NCBI GenBank assembly: GCA_017428265.1
Contig: JAFRRD010000045.1
Coordinates: forward strand, 1-53,931
Source: Lachnospiraceae bacterium
Lineage (GTDB): Bacteria > Bacillota > Clostridia > Lachnospirales > Lachnospiraceae
DNA length: 53,931 nucleotides
Reading direction: 5' to 3'
The notes beneath the pieces were generated by a model. The model was not told where the DNA came from. It saw only the letters and a list, made by a program, of their open reading frames with translations, and did not search any database. This document shows, piece by piece, positions 1-9,265 of this stretch (its first letter is position 1; the number at the start of each line of letters is the position of its first letter). The translations under genes were made by a program, and so were the position numbers.

Positions 1-76
1 AAAGACTGGCAAAAATCCTTGTTTGGGGTTAGAATAGGGGCGTGTTGAATTGTTCATAGCAAGTCCATTCTAACAC

Positions 77-115
77 AAAAAGGGTCACCTGGCTAAAACC
101 AGATGACCTCTTTTT
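77..115. terminator. Bidirectional intrinsic terminator after the pyr operon
   Basis: A stem of about 11 bp (81-92 with 99-109, one mismatch) has a six-base loop, an A-run on its left and a T-run on its right, so it can act on both strands. On the minus strand it lies about 75 bases past the pyrI stop and probably ends the pyr transcript. Confidence 0.75.
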
Positions 116-129
116 CGTTAGGGCGTTTT

Positions 130-180
130 TTCACAGCCCCTCGGTATGTGACATGTGACAAAAGAACCGTCCCTTTGTGA
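130..180. repeat. Dispersed GAACCGTCCC-type repeat, copy 1
   Basis: Holds the core GAACCGTCCC at about 165-174 inside a GTGACA...TTTGTGAC context, directly after pyrI. The same core in both orientations recurs near 4533-4598, 6063-6207 and 10143-10185. Function is unknown. Confidence 0.6.
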
Positions 181-188
181 CGCGGTGT

Positions 189-611
189 TTATTTGATCTC
201 CGCTTTCGTCTCGCAGTACAGGCAGCGGTAGACTTTGTTGCGGCGGTCGGTCAGTTTGAAGACGTGGTCCAGTTCCTGCTCGGTGGAGGTGATGCAGCGG
301 GGGTTCTTGCATTTGATCACGTTCACGAGGCGGTCGGGCATGTCGATGTTGCGTTTTTCGACGAGGCGGCCGTCGCGGATGACGTTGACGGTGGCGCCGG
401 GGTCGACGAAGCCGATCACGTCGACGTCCACGGGGATGTCGGCGTCGATCTTGATGATGTCCTTCTTGCCGCGCTTTTCGCTGTGGGCGTTCTTGATGAT
501 GGCCACGGAGGCGTCCAGCCTGTCCAGACCCAGCAGTTCAAAGAGTCTCATGCCCTTGCCGGCGGTGATGTGGTCGATGACGATACCGTTCTGAATGGAA
601 TCAATGTTCAT
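189..611 (-). CDS. pyrI: Aspartate carbamoyltransferase regulatory subunit
   Basis: Regulatory chain of aspartate transcarbamoylase (cytosol), expected to bind nucleotide effectors and to assemble with PyrB into a holoenzyme. The 140-aa length is a little shorter than the roughly 150-aa enterobacterial chain. An N-terminal allosteric domain (about 1-95) is followed by a zinc domain whose four cysteines are all present (C101, C106, C130, C133). It is the last gene of the pyr operon and overlaps the pyrB stop by about 11 bases, which suggests translational coupling and the 1:1 supply the complex needs. A separate pyrI next to pyrB implies allosteric control of the enzyme in addition to the leader attenuation upstream. 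Confidence 0.96.
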   Translation of the reverse strand: MNIDSIQNGIVIDHITAGKGMRLFELLGLDRLDASVAIIKNAHSEKRGKKDIIKIDADIPVDVDVIGFVDPGATVNVIRDGRLVEKRNIDMPDRLVNVIKCKNPRCITSTEQELDHVFKLTDRRNKVYRCLYCETKAEIK

Positions 612-1527
612 TTTCGGCCTCCTTTAAAAGCTTTAAGATCAGCGCCATGCGCATGTATTTGCCGTTTAATACCTGCTTGAAATAGCACGCCCGGGGATCC
701 TTGTCCACGGCCACGCTGATCTCGTTCACGCGGGGCAGCGGGTGCAGGATGGCCAGGTCGGGCTTGGCGTTTTTCAGTTTGTCGGGGTTCAGGATGTAGC
801 TGTCCTTCAGGCGCAGGTAGTCTTCTTCGTTGAAGAAGCGCTCGCGCTGGACGCGGGTCATGTACAGGATGTCCAGCTCGGGCAGGGCGCCTTCCAGATC
901 CGTGGTCTGCACGTAGGGGATGTTCTGCTGCTGCAGGACGTCCTTTTTCACGTAGGACGGGACTTTCAGTTCTTCCGGGGAGATCAGGACGAACTTGTTG
1001 CCGTTGTAGCGGGACATCGCCTGGATCAGGGAGTGGACCGTGCGGCCGAATTTCAGGTCGCCGCAGAGGCCGATGGTCAAGCCCTCGAAGCGGCCTTTTT
1101 CGCGGTAGATGGTGAGCAGGTCGGCCAGCGTCTGGGTCGGATGGCTGTGGCCACCGTCGCCGCCGTTGATCACGGGCACGGAAGCGTTTTTGGCCAGCAC
1201 GTAGGCGGAGCCTTCTTTGGGATGGCGCATCGCGATGATGTCCACATAGCAGCTGACGGTCTTGGCCGTGTCCGCGATGCTTTCGCCCTTGGCGGCGGAC
1301 GACGTGCCCGCGCCGGTCACGCTGATCACGTTCCCGCCCAGCTCGTACATGGCGGCTTCAAAGCTCATGCGGGTGCGGGTCGACGGCTCGAAGAACAGGG
1401 TCGCCAGCTTCTTGCCGTGGCAGGCCTCGGCGTATTTCGCGGGGTTCGCGATAATATCCTGGGCGACTTCGATGAGCTCCATCAGCTCATCCGGGGAAAG
1501 GTCGAGAATATCGATGACGCTTCTCAT
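601..1527 (-). CDS. pyrB: Aspartate carbamoyltransferase catalytic subunit
   Basis: Catalyses carbamoyl phosphate + L-aspartate to N-carbamoyl-L-aspartate, the committed pyrimidine step, in the cytosol. The 308-aa length is normal for the family. The carbamoyl-phosphate loop STRTRMSF is at 49-56, HPTQ at 129-132 and HPLPR near 262, so active-site motifs are intact. The start has a GAGGAGG ribosome site. It lies 21 bases after pyrE and overlaps pyrI. No carA/carB is in the window, so carbamoyl phosphate must come from elsewhere in the genome. Confidence 0.97.
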   Translation of the reverse strand: MRSVIDILDLSPDELMELIEVAQDIIANPAKYAEACHGKKLATLFFEPSTRTRMSFEAAMYELGGNVISVTGAGTSSAAKGESIADTAKTVSCYVDIIAMRHPKEGSAYVLAKNASVPVINGGDGGHSHPTQTLADLLTIYREKGRFEGLTIGLCGDLKFGRTVHSLIQAMSRYNGNKFVLISPEELKVPSYVKKDVLQQQNIPYVQTTDLEGALPELDILYMTRVQRERFFNEEDYLRLKDSYILNPDKLKNAKPDLAILHPLPRVNEISVAVDKDPRACYFKQVLNGKYMRMALILKLLKEAENEH

Positions 1528-1548
1528 GTTTGTCCTCCTCGTATTGAA

Positions 1549-2187
1549 TTATCCTTTGATCCAGCTCTCATCCGACGGATTCTGACGGAAGGCCAGCAGC
1601 CGCGCCCTGTCCTCCGGGGCGATGCGCCCTTCGCGGACAGCCACGTCGATGACCGTGTCGAAGTCGGTGAGAGAGGTGTTCTCTATGTCAGCCGCCGCGA
1701 GGCGGTCGATGCCTTTCTGCATGCCGTAGGTGAAGAGGGAAACGATGCCCAGCACATCGGCGCCGGCCGCACGGAGCACTTCCACGACTTCCAGGACGCT
1801 GCCCGCGGTGGAGATCAGGTCTTCGATGACCACGACCTTCTGGCCGGGATCCAGCCGGCCTTCGATCTGGTTCTGGCGGCCGTGATCCTTGGCGCCGCTG
1901 CGCACGTACCCCATGGGCAGGCCCAGCAGATGGGCGGCGATGGCCGCGTGCGCGATGCCGGCTGTGGCGGTGCCCATCAGGACTTCCGCTTCCGGGTATT
2001 TTTCGCGGACGGTCTCCGCGAGCGTCTGCTCCACCAGCGCGCGCACGGCGGGCGCGGTCAGGATCAGACGGTTGTCACAGTAAATGGGGCTCTTGATGCC
2101 GCTGGCCCAGGTGAAGGGCTCGTCGGGCCTGAGGAACACGGCGCCGATCTGCAGCAGGCCGCGGGCGATGGATTCTTTGTGATTCAT
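1549..2187 (-). CDS. pyrE: Orotate phosphoribosyltransferase
   Basis: Transfers phosphoribosyl from PRPP to orotate, giving OMP. I place the start at 2187 rather than the upstream ATG at 2208 because the 2187 ATG overlaps the pyrF stop as ATGA and has AGGAG about 8 bases upstream; this gives 212 aa. The PRPP-binding motif [14 protein letters not shown] spans about 118-131, and an ATAGIAHA segment lies near 74-81. The pyrF-pyrE coupling places the last two steps of UMP synthesis side by side. Confidence 0.96.
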   Translation of the reverse strand: MNHKESIARGLLQIGAVFLRPDEPFTWASGIKSPIYCDNRLILTAPAVRALVEQTLAETVREKYPEAEVLMGTATAGIAHAAIAAHLLGLPMGYVRSGAKDHGRQNQIEGRLDPGQKVVVIEDLISTAGSVLEVVEVLRAAGADVLGIVSLFTYGMQKGIDRLAAADIENTSLTDFDTVIDVAVREGRIAPEDRARLLAFRQNPSDESWIKG

Positions 2188-2888
2188 CCTAAAAACTCCT
2201 TTATGCATCTTTCATAGGCAGCAGCGGGGTCGGCCGCAGCGGTGATGGGACGGCCCACCACGATGTAGTCCGAGCCCAGCGCGCGGGCGTCCGCGGGGGT
2301 CGTGACGCGCTTCTGGTCGCCTTTTTCATTTTCGGCAAAGCGGATGCCGGGGGTCACGGTCAGGAAGCCGCTGCCGCAGCGCTCGTGGACCAGGCCGGCT
2401 TCCAGCGGCGAACAGACCACGCCGTCCAGGCCGGCTTCGCGGGCGGTCTCCGCATAGTGCATCACCACTTCGGGCAGGGGACGGCCGATCAGCAGGTCGC
2501 GCTCCATGACCGCCTGGTCCGTGGAGGTGAGCATCGTCACGGCGATGAGTTTCGGCCGCGAGCCGTCCGACCGGGTCAGGCCTTCCAGCGCCGCTTCCAT
2601 CATCGGCCGTCCGCCGCCGGCGTGCAGGTTGCACAGATCCACGTCCAGGCGGGAGAGCACGGCCATTGCCTTCTTCACGGTGTTCGGGATGTCGTGCAGC
2701 TTCAGGTCCAGAAAGATCGGATGGCCCATCCCGCGGATCTTTCGAACCATCTCCGGGCCCTCCGCGTAAAACAGCTCCATCCCGATCTTCACGAACGGTT
2801 TTCTTTCCCGCGCCGCAAAGCGGTCCAGGAACGCCAGCGTCTCTTCCCCGCTCTTAAAATCACACGCAATGATCACGTCTTTGCTCAT
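2184..2888 (-). CDS. pyrF: Orotidine-5'-phosphate decarboxylase
   Basis: Decarboxylates OMP to UMP. The protein has 234 aa, typical of the short group I bacterial enzyme. The catalytic Asp-Lys-Asp array is visible as [10 protein letters not shown] (D61, K63, D66), and the phosphate-loop segment VVGRPI is near the C terminus. It overlaps pyrD upstream by 4 bases and pyrE downstream by 4 bases, so pyrD-pyrF-pyrE are translationally coupled. Confidence 0.97.
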   Translation of the reverse strand: MSKDVIIACDFKSGEETLAFLDRFAARERKPFVKIGMELFYAEGPEMVRKIRGMGHPIFLDLKLHDIPNTVKKAMAVLSRLDVDLCNLHAGGGRPMMEAALEGLTRSDGSRPKLIAVTMLTSTDQAVMERDLLIGRPLPEVVMHYAETAREAGLDGVVCSPLEAGLVHERCGSGFLTVTPGIRFAENEKGDQKRVTTPADARALGSDYIVVGRPITAAADPAAAYERCIKEFLG

Positions 2889-3784
2889 TTCAGTTCCTCC
2901 AGGCTTTCGATACCGTATTCTTTCATGACGCGGGGCAGGTCCAGGATGATGTCGCGGCAGGCAGTGGGGCTGATGAGGTTGGCGGTGCCGACTTCGACGG
3001 CTACGGCGCCGGCCATCATCATTTCCAGGACGTCGCGGGCGGAGCAGATGCCGCCGAGGCCGATGACCGGGATGCCGACGGCGTGCGAGACCTGCCAGAC
3101 CATGCGCAGGGCGATGGGGAAGACCGCGGGGCCGGAGAGGCCGCCGGTGGTGTTCGCCAGCAGGGGCCGCCGGGTTTTCAGGTCGATCCGCATGCCCAGC
3201 AGGGTGTTGATCAGGCTGAGGCCGTCTGCACCGGCCTCTTCGCAGGCCCGCGCGATCGATACGATGTCCGTCACGTTCGGCGTCAGCTTGACGATCACCG
3301 GCTTCCGCGTTACCGCTTTCACCGCACGCGTCACTTCCGCCGCCGTGCCCGGGTCCGTGCCGAAGCTCATGCCGCCGCCGTGCACGTTGGGGCAGCTGAT
3401 GTTGATCTCCAGCCAGCCCACGCAGTCCTCTTTGTCCAGGCGCGCGGCCGACGTGACGTAATCCTCCACGGAAAAGCCGCTGATATTGGCCATCACGGGC
3501 TTGTGGAAGACCCGGCGCAGTTTCGGCAGCTCCTCACTAATCACGCGCTCCACGCCCGGATTCTGCAGACCCACCGCATTCAGCATGCCGCCGGGGCATT
3601 CCGCGATGCGGGGCGTCGGGTTGCCGAAGCGCGGCTCGGGCGTCGTGCCCTTGAACGAAAAGGTGCCCAGGATATTGATATCGTAATGCTCCGCGAATTC
3701 GTAGCCGTAGCCGAAGGTCCCGGAAGCGGGGATCACGGGGTTGTCCAGGCGGATGCCACACAGATCGACGCTCGTATTCACCAT
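2885..3784 (-). CDS. pyrD: Dihydroorotate dehydrogenase, class 1B catalytic subunit
   Basis: FMN-containing catalytic subunit that oxidises dihydroorotate to orotate. The 299-aa length and the active-site segment NISCPN (128-133) with C131 as the catalytic base fit class 1B, the soluble NAD+-linked form that works as a PyrD/PyrK heterotetramer. PyrK is encoded directly upstream and overlaps it by 7 bases, which supports the class. The ribosome site AGAGGTG lies inside the end of pyrK. Confidence 0.96.
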   Translation of the reverse strand: MVNTSVDLCGIRLDNPVIPASGTFGYGYEFAEHYDINILGTFSFKGTTPEPRFGNPTPRIAECPGGMLNAVGLQNPGVERVISEELPKLRRVFHKPVMANISGFSVEDYVTSAARLDKEDCVGWLEINISCPNVHGGGMSFGTDPGTAAEVTRAVKAVTRKPVIVKLTPNVTDIVSIARACEEAGADGLSLINTLLGMRIDLKTRRPLLANTTGGLSGPAVFPIALRMVWQVSHAVGIPVIGLGGICSARDVLEMMMAGAVAVEVGTANLISPTACRDIILDLPRVMKEYGIESLEELK

Positions 3785-4509
3785 CCCAGCACCTCTCTTT
3801 CAAACACGGGGCCTTCCTTGCAGACCCGCTTCGGACCCTCCGCGGTCTGAATGCTGCAGCCCATGCAGGCGCCGAAGCCGCAGCCCATGCGCTCCTCCAG
3901 GCTCAGCTGGCCGGGGACGTCCGTTGCGCGGCAGAGCGCTTTCAGCATCGGCAGCGGCCCGCAGGCGTAGAAACAGGTGAGATCCGCGGGCAGGTGCTCC
4001 GTCACGAAGCCCTTCTCCCCGGCGTTGCCGTCCAGCGTGACGACCGTGACAGCGGCGCCGAGCGCGGCAAATTCGTCCTCGTAGAATATCTCATCGCTGC
4101 GGTTAAAGCCGAGCAGCACCCGGGGCGTGACCCCGGCCCGCAGCAGTTTTTTGGCCAGATAGTACAGAGGCGGGATGCCTACGCCGCCGCCGACCAGCAC
4201 CGGTGCCGCACCGGCCCTGCTCAGGTCATATCCGTTCCCGAGTCCGGCCAGCACGTCCAGCGTCTCCCCGGGCCGCATCCCGGCCAGGATCCGCGTCCCT
4301 TCCCCCACGGCCTTATAGATCAGGGTCAGCACCCCGTACTCCGCATCGCACACGGAGATCGGGCGGCGGAGAAAATGCCCCGGGATCTGCAGCTGTACGA
4401 ACTGCCCCGGCCGGATCTCCTCCTCTGGCGTCAGCCCCGCCAGGCGCATCCGGAACACCCCGGGCGCCAGCAGGCGGTTATCTGTAATTGTGAGAATCGT
4501 TTGCGTCAT
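3778..4509 (-). CDS. pyrK: Dihydroorotate dehydrogenase electron-transfer subunit
   Basis: Iron-sulfur flavoprotein that passes electrons from PyrD to NAD+. The 243-aa chain shows an FAD-binding RPISVCD (49-55), an NAD-binding GGGVGIPPL (107-115) and C-terminal [2Fe-2S] cysteines C210, C215, C218 and C230. It overlaps pyrD. A 100-bp inverted GGGGACGGTTCT repeat separates it from pyrC upstream, the only long gap inside the operon. Confidence 0.95.
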   Translation of the reverse strand: MTQTILTITDNRLLAPGVFRMRLAGLTPEEEIRPGQFVQLQIPGHFLRRPISVCDAEYGVLTLIYKAVGEGTRILAGMRPGETLDVLAGLGNGYDLSRAGAAPVLVGGGVGIPPLYYLAKKLLRAGVTPRVLLGFNRSDEIFYEDEFAALGAAVTVVTLDGNAGEKGFVTEHLPADLTCFYACGPLPMLKALCRATDVPGQLSLEERMGCGFGACMGCSIQTAEGPKRVCKEGPVFEREVLGW

Positions 4510-4521
4510 AATCTTCCTTCA

Positions 4522-4613
4522 CAGTGCCATTTGGGGACGGTTCTTTTTTGGCCCTGTTTTGTCTTTTTGCGAAGCAGTGCCATTTGAGAACCGTCCCCCA
4601 GTGGCCCTGTTTT
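4522..4613. repeat. Inverted GGGGACGGTTCT repeat element between pyrC and pyrK
   Basis: GGGGACGGTTCT (4533-4544) and its exact complement AGAACCGTCCCC (4587-4598) form a 12-bp stem. Each arm is flanked by direct copies of AGTGCCATTTG (about 4523 and 4576) and TGGCCCTGTTTT (about 4549 and 4602). It sits inside the operon without an obvious terminator T-run, so it may act as an mRNA processing or stability element, or be a small non-autonomous mobile unit. Confidence 0.7.
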
Positions 4614-5812
4614 TACTCCTCCCGGCGGTAGGCGATCTGTCCGCCGCATACCGTCAGCAGGCATTCGCCCCGGACGGTCCAGCCTTCGAAAGGCGTCGCT
4701 TTGCCCTGCGAGAGGAAGGCGGCGGGGTCGATGATATATTCTTTTTCCAGGTCCCAGACCGTGTAATCGTCAGAACTGAGCGGGATCCCGAAACGCTTTC
4801 GCGGGTTCACGATCATGAGTTCCAGCAGGCGGTCCAGGCTGATCACGCCGGGTTTCACCAGCTTTGTGTACAGCAGCGGGAATGCGGTCTCCAGCCCGAC
4901 GATGCCGAAGGCGCTGCCGGCCAGGCCGCGGGATTTTTCCTCCGCGCTGTGCGGGGCGTGGTCCGTGGCGATCATGTCGACGGTCCCGTCCAGAAGCCCT
5001 TCCAGCAGGGCTTCGCGGTCCGCGCGGCCGCGCAGGGGCGGGTTCATTTTGAAGCGGCCCTCTTCCTGCAGATCGCTGTCGTCCAGCAGGAGATAGTGCG
5101 GTGCGGTCTCGCAGGTCACGTTCACGCCGTCGCGCTTGGCGCGGCGCACCAGTTCCACGCTTTCGCGCGTGGAAATGTGGCAGACGTGGTAGGCGCAGCC
5201 GGTCTCCGCCGCCAGCCGGATGTCCCGGGCGATGGGCCGCCACTCGCTCTCCGAGCAGATGCCCTTATGGCCGTGCGCCGCCGCGTACGCACCGTCGTGG
5301 ATGTACCCGCCGCGCAGCAGACTGTTGTCCTCGCAGTGCGCCGCCAGCACCTTGCCCAGAGCCGCGCAGCGCCGCATCACCGCGCGCATCATGTCCCCGC
5401 TCTGGACGCCGCGCCCGTCATCGGAAAACGCCACGGCATATGGCGCCATCGCTTCCAGGTCCGCGGTTTCGAGCCCCTGCTCGTCCACCGTCAGCGCGCC
5501 GTACGGCAGCACCCGGATCACGGCCCCTTCCCGGATCAGCGCCAGCTCCTCTTCAAGATGCGGCAGGTTGTCCGGCACCGGCTTCAGGTTGGGCATGGGG
5601 CACACGGCGGTGTACCCGCCGCGCGCCGCCGCCCGCGAGCCGCTGCGGATGGTCTCCTTATAAGAAAAACCCGGCTCGCGGAAGTGCACGTGCACGTCGC
5701 AGAAGCCGGGAAATACAACCAGTTCGGAAGAACGGGAAGGGAAAGACAGATCCGCCGGAACAACGGGATGGAAATCCGGAAAGAGTTCGCTCTGATAGAT
5801 CCTGGCTGCCAT
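4613..5812 (-). CDS. pyrC: Dihydroorotase
   Basis: Zinc amidohydrolase that cyclises carbamoyl-aspartate to dihydroorotate. It has 399 aa. The metal-binding HVHFREPG begins at H41 (H41 and H43) and a later ATDHAPHS motif carries further active-site residues, as in class I bacterial dihydroorotases. First gene of the pyr operon; the ATG at 5812 has a strong GAGGAGGGG site. Transcription passes an attenuator hairpin just upstream. Confidence 0.95.
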   Translation of the reverse strand: MAARIYQSELFPDFHPVVPADLSFPSRSSELVVFPGFCDVHVHFREPGFSYKETIRSGSRAAARGGYTAVCPMPNLKPVPDNLPHLEEELALIREGAVIRVLPYGALTVDEQGLETADLEAMAPYAVAFSDDGRGVQSGDMMRAVMRRCAALGKVLAAHCEDNSLLRGGYIHDGAYAAAHGHKGICSESEWRPIARDIRLAAETGCAYHVCHISTRESVELVRRAKRDGVNVTCETAPHYLLLDDSDLQEEGRFKMNPPLRGRADREALLEGLLDGTVDMIATDHAPHSAEEKSRGLAGSAFGIVGLETAFPLLYTKLVKPGVISLDRLLELMIVNPRKRFGIPLSSDDYTVWDLEKEYIIDPAAFLSQGKATPFEGWTVRGECLLTVCGGQIAYRREE

Positions 5813-5826
5813 GGTGCCCCTCCTCG

Positions 5827-5857
5827 AAAAAAGCCCGCCGATACCGGCCGGGCTTTT
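5827..5857 (-). terminator. Leader terminator (attenuator) upstream of pyrC
   Basis: On the minus strand an intrinsic terminator (GCCCG-bulge-CCG stem, GTAT loop, run of six T) ends about 15 bases before the pyrC start, between promoter and gene. The leader also holds a CGATA/TATCG hairpin and a GACTGC/GCAGTC hairpin. The leader word CGATAC can pair with GTATCG inside the terminator, so an antiterminator is possible. This layout fits uracil-responsive attenuation (for example by PyrR), but I did not find a clean PyrR-binding consensus. Confidence 0.65.
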
Positions 5858-5942
5858 GCTCTCCGAAAGACAGACTGCGCCGCAGTCCTTCCGAATCTTC
5901 CCGTCTTGCCGATATCTCAGTATCGTTTTAAAGACCGCAATT

Positions 5943-5972
5943 ACTGTACCACAGAGATGAGACGGTTGTCAA
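5943..5972 (-). promoter_or_regulatory. Promoter of the pyr operon
   Basis: TTGACA (5972-5967) and TACAGT (5948-5943) are spaced 18 bp, with TG one base before the -10 (extended -10). This predicts a leader of about 120 nt before pyrC. Confidence 0.65.
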
Positions 5973-6057
5973 ACGGATTTTATGAGAGAAAGTGGGAAGT
6001 CGGGACACATGGCCGATCCCGTCGCAGGCAGTGAGAGGCGAGGCTGGACAGATGAGG

Positions 6058-6210
6058 CCATTTGGGGACGGTTCCTAAATGGCACTGCTTCGCAAAACAG
6101 GGCCGCTGAGGGACGGTTCCTAAATGGCAGTGCCAAAAAAGAACCGTCCCTCAGTGGCACCGTCCCTCAGTGGCACCGTCCCTCAGTGGCACCGTCCCTC
6201 AGTGGCACGT
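6058..6210. repeat. GGGACGGTTC repeat cluster with 16-bp tandem array
   Basis: Fills most of the noncoding stretch between the pyr operon and the hydrolase operon (5813-6276). Two GGGACGGTTCCTAAATGGCA units are followed by GAACCGTCCC. Then come four exact head-to-tail copies of the 16-mer CCGTCCCTCAGTGGCA (6144-6159, 6160-6175, 6176-6191, 6192-6207). Same word family as the copies at 130-180, 4522-4613 and 10138-10195. Confidence 0.75.
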
Positions 6211-6217
6211 TTTACCC

Positions 6218-6246
6218 TTGACTCGTCCTCCCGTCTGTGTCATTAT
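6218..6246 (+). promoter_or_regulatory. Promoter of the hydrolase/acyltransferase operon
   Basis: TTGACT (6218-6223) and CATTAT (6241-6246) are spaced 17 bp, about 30 bases before the first start codon and directly after the 16-bp tandem array. Confidence 0.45.
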
Positions 6247-6276
6247 TATGTCACCCACCAACACCGGGAGGCAGTA

Positions 6277-7104
6277 ATGTTTCGGAAAAAAGAGATCTGG
6301 TTCCATAACGGAAACAAGAAGATATACAGTCTGTCCTATATCCCGGAGGGGGAAGGCCCCCGGCCGGTCATTTTGATTTGCCACGGCTTCGGCGGCTCCC
6401 ACCGGGACAATCTGAATTGCGCGGAGCGATACGCGGCCGCGGGCTATGCGGTTTGTTCTTTCGATTTCTGCGGCGGTTCGCCGACAGTGCTCAGCGACGG
6501 CGCGACCACGGAGATGTCGCCGATGACCGAATTGGCGGATCTGATGGCGCTGTTCCCGCAGCTGCTGGCGCAGGATTTCGTGGATCCAGCCGCGGTGTAC
6601 CTCTGGGGCGAGAGCCTGGGCGGATTCGTGGCGGCCATGGGCGCCGCGCGGCTGAAAGGACAGGTGAAGGGCCTGATCCTGCTGTACCCGGCCCTGCGAT
6701 ATCAGGAGCTGTGCCGCTCGCTGTTTCCTTCGAAGGAGGCGGTGACGGCGACCGTGAAATGGGACGTGCCGCTCGGACCGTGTTATTACCGGGACGTCTG
6801 GGACGTGGATCCGTTCGCGGAGATCGGCGCGTACAAGGGTCCGGTGCTGCTGTTCCACGGGACGCAGGACGATATCGTCCCGATCAGCGTGTCGGAGCGC
6901 GCGCGGACGTGTTATGACGACGTGACCTACCGGACGGTCGAAGGCGCCGGCCACGGGTTCTTTAATGAGGCCGGGGAGGAAGTCGACCGGCAGATCGTCG
7001 CCTGGCTGAAGGAGCGGACCGGCGGTGAGGCGGAAGGAACAGCCGGGTCGGTAAGCGGAACCCGGACCGGGACAGGAGGCGCGGATGCTGCAGCTGCCGG
7101 ATAA
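6277..7104 (+). CDS. Alpha/beta hydrolase, serine peptidase/acyl-esterase type
   Basis: Probable cytosolic esterase or acyl hydrolase; substrate unknown. The start at 6277 is chosen because the frame upstream reads through the GAACCGTCCC repeat; this ATG has GGGAGGC before it, and the protein is 275 aa. Oxyanion region ICHGFGGSH (34-42), nucleophile GESLGG (S113), acid in HGTQDDIVP (about D199) and histidine GAGHGFF (H226) form a complete triad. The last 25 residues are low-complexity Gly/Ala/Thr. It overlaps the next gene by 20 bases. Confidence 0.85.
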   Translation: MFRKKEIWFHNGNKKIYSLSYIPEGEGPRPVILICHGFGGSHRDNLNCAERYAAAGYAVCSFDFCGGSPTVLSDGATTEMSPMTELADLMALFPQLLAQDFVDPAAVYLWGESLGGFVAAMGAARLKGQVKGLILLYPALRYQELCRSLFPSKEAVTATVKWDVPLGPCYYRDVWDVDPFAEIGAYKGPVLLFHGTQDDIVPISVSERARTCYDDVTYRTVEGAGHGFFNEAGEEVDRQIVAWLKERTGGEAEGTAGSVSGTRTGTGGADAAAAG

Positions 7105-7987
7105 AATGATCCCCGTCCTGCGCCGCACCCTGCGCACTTTTCGGGACCGGAACGGATCCGCCGACCCCATCAGGACGGAGCGGCTGATGATGAGTCTGTC
7201 CGGGGAGGTCATGAACCATTTTGCCGGGCGGCGCATCAGGCGCGAAGAGGAAGACCTGGGGGAATGCCGGGCGGTCTGCCTGACGCCGTCGCGGGACCGG
7301 ATCCCGGGCAGCGTGCTGTACCTGCACGGCGGCGGCTACTGCACCGGCGGGACGGAGTATGCGGCCTGGTTCGGGAAGCTGATCGCGGCGGTGACGGGGG
7401 CGAGGACGTTCTGCCCCGCATACCGGCTGGCGCCGGAGCATCCGTTTCCGGCAGCGCTGGAGGACGCGATGGCGGCTTACCGGCGGCTGCGGGAAGAATA
7501 CCCGGAGGAGAAGATCGTTCTGGCGGGCGAATCCGCGGGGGGCGGCCTGTGCTATGCGCTGTGCCTGCGGCTGAAGGAGGAAGGGCTGGCGATGCCGGCC
7601 GGGATCGCGGTCCTGTCGCCCTGGACGGATCTGACGCTGTCCGGAGCTTCGCATGAATATAACCGGGAGAAGGATCTTTCCCTGACGCGGGAAAAACTGC
7701 AGATCTTTGCGGACAGTTACGCGGCCGGGACCGATCCGCGGGATCCGCTCTGCTCGCCGCAGTTCGGAGACCTGAGCGGTCTGCCGGACAGCATGATCTT
7801 CGCGGGCGGCGATGAGATCCTGCTGGACGACGCCGTTTCCCTGGGACAGGCCCTGGAAGCGGCCGGCTGCCGCGTCCGCCTGACCGTGGCGGAGGACATG
7901 TGGCACGCTTATCTGTTTTATAATCTCCGCCGGCACCGGACTCAGATGCGGGAAGCGGCGGAATTCGTGAGGGAGAAACTGACATGA
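7085..7987 (+). CDS. Alpha/beta hydrolase, hormone-sensitive-lipase (acetyl esterase) family
   Basis: Carboxylesterase of the HSL group (300 aa). HGGGY (81-85) is the oxyanion motif, GESAGG carries S150, and D243 (GGDEIL) and H274 (MWHAY) complete the triad. No signal peptide, so it is likely cytosolic and acts on small acyl esters. The ATG at 7085 has GGAGGC six bases upstream and lies inside the end of the first hydrolase gene; its own stop overlaps the acyltransferase start by 4 bases, so the three genes are coupled. Confidence 0.88.
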   Translation: MLQLPDKMIPVLRRTLRTFRDRNGSADPIRTERLMMSLSGEVMNHFAGRRIRREEEDLGECRAVCLTPSRDRIPGSVLYLHGGGYCTGGTEYAAWFGKLIAAVTGARTFCPAYRLAPEHPFPAALEDAMAAYRRLREEYPEEKIVLAGESAGGGLCYALCLRLKEEGLAMPAGIAVLSPWTDLTLSGASHEYNREKDLSLTREKLQIFADSYAAGTDPRDPLCSPQFGDLSGLPDSMIFAGGDEILLDDAVSLGQALEAAGCRVRLTVAEDMWHAYLFYNLRRHRTQMREAAEFVREKLT

Positions 7988-9264
7988 GCCGTTCCTGGAT
8001 GCGTCTGGACAATGCGGCTTTGATTTTTCCGGCGGTGAGCAGCAGCCGGTGGGCCAATACGTTCCGGCTGTCGGCGGACTTAAAGGATCCGGTGGATCCG
8101 GCCGTCCTGCAGCAGGCCGTGGAGGACCTGATGCCGCGCTTTCCGTCCTATTATCAACGCCTGGGCACAGGCTTTTTCTGGTACTTTCTGGAAGACGTGA
8201 AGGAAGCGCCCCGGGTGCGGCCGGAATACGCCTGGCCGCTGACGCACATGAGCGCGCGCGAGCAGGGCCGCTGCTGCTTCCGGGTACTGTATCACGGAAA
8301 CCGCGTCGCCGTGGAGTTTTTCCACGTTCTGACGGACGGGACCGGCGGCCTGATCTATCTGAAAAACCTGCTGGCGCAGTACATCCGTCTGCGCTACGAC
8401 GAGGAGGTGCCTTGCGGGGGCGACATCCTGTCCCTGGCGGAGGAGCCCCGCGAACTGGAACTGTCGGATGCGTTCCAGCGCTGCACCGGCCGGTATCCGC
8501 TGAGCCGGCAGGAGGCGACGGCCTACCGCCTGCGGGGCCGGCCGGACCCGCGCGGCGGCACGCACGTGATCACCGGGATCGTGAAGACAGAGGACCTGAA
8601 GGCGGCGGCTGATGCGCGCGGCGCCACGGTGACGGCGCTGCTTTCGGCGCTGATGACGGACACCATCACGGAGATCCAGGCGGCGCACGTGAGCCGGAAG
8701 AAATGGAAGCCGGTGAAGATCACGGTGCCGGTCAATCTGCGGAAGATCTTTCATACGGAGACGCTGCGGAATTTCTCGCTGGTGCTGAACGTCGGCGTGG
8801 ACCCGCGCCTCAAGGATTACTTGCTGGAGGATCTCTGCCGGGAATACCGGGAGCAGATGGCGCTGGAATCCGCGCCGGAGAAGATGGCGGGCCGCATCGC
8901 CGCCAACGTGCTGCCCCAGCGGGCCATGGGCATCCGGATCGCCCCGCTGTTCATCAAGAACATCGTGATGCGGCTGATCTACCGCGACATCGGGGAACGA
9001 AAGGGCTGCATCAACATCTCCAACATGGGCCGGGTGGACCTGCCCGCGGAGATGGAGCGGTTCGTCCGCCGGATGGATTTCATGATCGGCGTGCAGCATA
9101 CCTACCCCAACAACTGCTCGGTGGTCAGCTGCGGCGGCGTGACCTGCATCAACATGGTGCGGAACATTCAGGAGACCGAACTGGAGCGGCGGTTTTTCGG
9201 CCGCCTGGTGCGGATGGGCATCCCGGTGCTGATCGAGTCCGGGGATGCGGAACAGGAGAGATGA
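7984..9264 (+). CDS. Condensation-domain-like acyltransferase (alcohol acetyltransferase type)
   Basis: 426 aa with the HxxxDG catalytic motif of the CoA-dependent acyltransferase/condensation superfamily (HVLTDG, H114-G119). A second-half NISNMG segment is of the kind found before the structural motif of these folds. It probably joins an acyl group to an alcohol or amine. Lying with two esterases suggests an acyl-ester or glycolipid pathway. No carrier protein or NRPS adenylation domain is nearby, so a stand-alone enzyme using acyl-CoA is more likely than a peptide-synthetase part. Substrate unknown. Confidence 0.75.
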   Translation: MSRSWMRLDNAALIFPAVSSSRWANTFRLSADLKDPVDPAVLQQAVEDLMPRFPSYYQRLGTGFFWYFLEDVKEAPRVRPEYAWPLTHMSAREQGRCCFRVLYHGNRVAVEFFHVLTDGTGGLIYLKNLLAQYIRLRYDEEVPCGGDILSLAEEPRELELSDAFQRCTGRYPLSRQEATAYRLRGRPDPRGGTHVITGIVKTEDLKAAADARGATVTALLSALMTDTITEIQAAHVSRKKWKPVKITVPVNLRKIFHTETLRNFSLVLNVGVDPRLKDYLLEDLCREYREQMALESAPEKMAGRIAANVLPQRAMGIRIAPLFIKNIVMRLIYRDIGERKGCINISNMGRVDLPAEMERFVRRMDFMIGVQHTYPNNCSVVSCGGVTCINMVRNIQETELERRFFGRLVRMGIPVLIESGDAEQER

Positions 9265-9265
9265 T

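Noticed and set aside
6144-6207. Possible CRISPR array
   Set aside because: Head-to-tail 16-mers have no spacers, and no cas genes are in the window.
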